Shown here: positions 63,183 through 64,000 of the stretch, in pieces
Layout of the letters: every line of letters starts with the position of its first letter
How positions within the stretch are numbered: the stretch's first letter is position 1
DNA from: Cephalothrix simula
Lineage: Eukaryota > Nemertea > Palaeonemertea > Archinemertea > Cephalotrichidae
Length of the DNA stretch: 64,000 nt
Direction: 5' to 3'
Assembly: GCA_035591015.1 (NCBI GenBank)
Contig: JAXIUW010206952.1
Coordinates: 62,001 to 126,000, forward strand
The notes under the pieces: model-generated
What the model was told of the DNA's origin: nothing
The model's database searches: none
The model's input: the letters and a program-made list of their open reading frames with translations, nothing else
Made by a program: the position numbers and the translations under genes

Positions 63183-63584
63183 ATGCCGACACAAAATTAC
63201 ACACGCCCGCCCAGTATGGCCATTGATACATTGCTTGAAAAATCACTAAAAGCTGCAGCAGATACTCGTGCAGAAGATATTAAAGTTTATGACCTTAGCC
63301 AAAAAAGTAGCTTGGCCGATTTTGTAGTTATTATGAGTGGTCGGTCTTCAGCGCATACTCAGGGTATCAGTGAAAAGGTTCGCCAATCTTGCAAACCAAG
63401 CTATCCACGCTCTGAAGAGGGCTATGCAGAGGCTAGCTGGATTCTGATGGATTATGATGATGTAATCGTTCATATATTTCAGTCCACAGCCCGTAGCTAC
63501 TATCATTTAGAAGAGTTATTAAAAGACTATTCAGAGGTTAGCGAGCAGTTTGGTCATATTCTAGGCGCAGAAGATTCCACATAA
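63183..63584 (+). CDS. rsfS: Ribosomal silencing factor RsfS
   Basis: 133 residues from ATG 63183 (a second candidate start is 63216; the frame opens at 63090). KVYDLSQKSSLADFVVIMSG, RSSAHTQGISEKVR, ASWILMDYDDVIVHIFQ and a final SYYHLEELLKDYSEV are the DUF143/Iojap family signatures. Binds L14 and blocks subunit joining under starvation. Normally followed by rlmH and mreC genes; here the neighbour is an aminotransferase instead. Confidence 0.9.
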   Translation: MPTQNYTRPPSMAIDTLLEKSLKAAADTRAEDIKVYDLSQKSSLADFVVIMSGRSSAHTQGISEKVRQSCKPSYPRSEEGYAEASWILMDYDDVIVHIFQSTARSYYHLEELLKDYSEVSEQFGHILGAEDST

Positions 63585-63719
63585 ACTGCCTTAGATTAGC
63601 TGAGATATTTATCTAATAAGACAAATATCTAACATACGCAGATTTCGCTACGGGCAGTGTGTTACACTGAGCAACACTGGGTATTTATTTGTTAAGTAAT
63701 TATGGAGATAGATAACGCA

Positions 63720-64000
63720 ATGTCTTTTTTTAGCAAAGTTCCGCAAGCCCCAAAAGATCCGCTATTTGGATTGTTTGAGCAGTTTATGCAAGACGAGAAT
63801 CCTAAAAAAGTTAATTTGACCATTGGTGTTTATGCTGGCGATGATGGAGTTTCTGGAAAAGTTCTTAGCAGCGTTAAAGAAGCTGAACGGCGTGTTGTAG
63901 ACAAGATTAATGTTAAAGGTTACTTGCCAATTCAGGGTACTGCGGGCTTTGCCGATATTGTAGGCCGACATGTTTTGGGCGATGAGCTAGCTCAGAACAG
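63720..64000 (+). CDS. Aspartate/aromatic aminotransferase, 5' end
   Basis: The frame opens at ATG 63720 with GGAG 12-15 bases upstream and runs off the right edge (about 93 codons). FFSKVPQAPKDPLFGLFEQF, VNLTIGVYAGDDGV and YLPIQGTAGFADI match the AspC/TyrB group of class I aminotransferases (PLP-dependent), whose N-terminus contacts the other subunit. AspC or TyrB cannot be separated from this part. Confidence 0.85.
   Translation, partial: MSFFSKVPQAPKDPLFGLFEQFMQDENPKKVNLTIGVYAGDDGVSGKVLSSVKEAERRVVDKINVKGYLPIQGTAGFADIVGRHVLGDELAQN

Overview
The window reads as one chromosomal stretch of a Gram-negative bacterium with AT-leaning DNA. Support comes from LpxB, Lgt, many lipoproteins, several outer-membrane beta-barrels, FtsQ and a T2SS/T4P-type ATPase. 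The 16S sequence keeps bacterial landmarks (27F site, CCTCC anti-Shine-Dalgarno end) and has a GGGGACCCGCACAAGC block, which fits a proteobacterial lineage near the former Deltaproteobacteria. That placement is an inference from memory of signatures, not an alignment.

Layout. 1-3175 holds a GldA/F/G-type ABC system (minus strand, open at the left edge). 3.7-9.7 kb holds a soluble lytic transglycosylase, a group II truncated haemoglobin, a CARDB-like exported protein and several orphans. 9.7-19.2 kb is the classic translation/RNA cluster on the minus strand: rimP, nusA, infB, rbfA, truB, rpsO, pnp and an RsuA/RluB pseudouridine synthase. 20.1-23.4 kb is a tight plus-strand run: HemX/CcsA-like protein, LPP20-like lipoprotein, unknown membrane-anchored protein, HTTM-like protein and a YhhQ-type queuosine-precursor transporter. 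23.4-24.4 kb holds two small minus-strand genes with attC-like sites. 24.6-26.9 kb is otsBA (trehalose). 27.1-35.3 kb has a lipoprotein, a membrane protein, a CT398-type zinc-ribbon protein, a CAT-anticodon tRNA, a GspE/PilB ATPase, a UvrD/PcrA helicase, ftsQ and dtd. 35.6-38.6 kb is a 14-repeat RCC1 lipoprotein, followed by a pentapeptide-repeat membrane protein.

40.2-53.3 kb is the most striking region. It is an rRNA locus whose internal spacer has been expanded to about 8.2 kb. The order is 16S, tRNA-Ile(GAT), a TSUP transporter, an MscS channel, tRNA-Ala(TGC), a (CT)13 tract, decayed sequence, three outer-membrane beta-barrel genes on the opposite strand, 23S, 5S and tRNA-Val(GAC). 16S and 23S each have their own flanking inverted stem, and each has a candidate promoter.

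53.4-56.1 kb is a decayed restriction-modification pair. The Dam-family methylase has three single-base frameshifts. The PD-(D/E)XK endonuclease is cut off by a roughly 1.05 kb element with 31-bp perfect inverted ends that is packed with stem-loops. A RibD-type deaminase lacking its reductase domain sits immediately on the other side. 56.2-64 kb holds metX, a YfgM-like TPR protein, a probable rpoZ, a lipoprotein, lpxB, lgt, a divergent type I-beta DAHP synthase, rsfS and the start of an aspartate/aromatic aminotransferase.

No complete, clearly new defence or biosynthetic system is visible. The best leads are the expanded rRNA spacer with duplicated barrel genes, the hairpin-packed element, and the possible integron-type cassettes.
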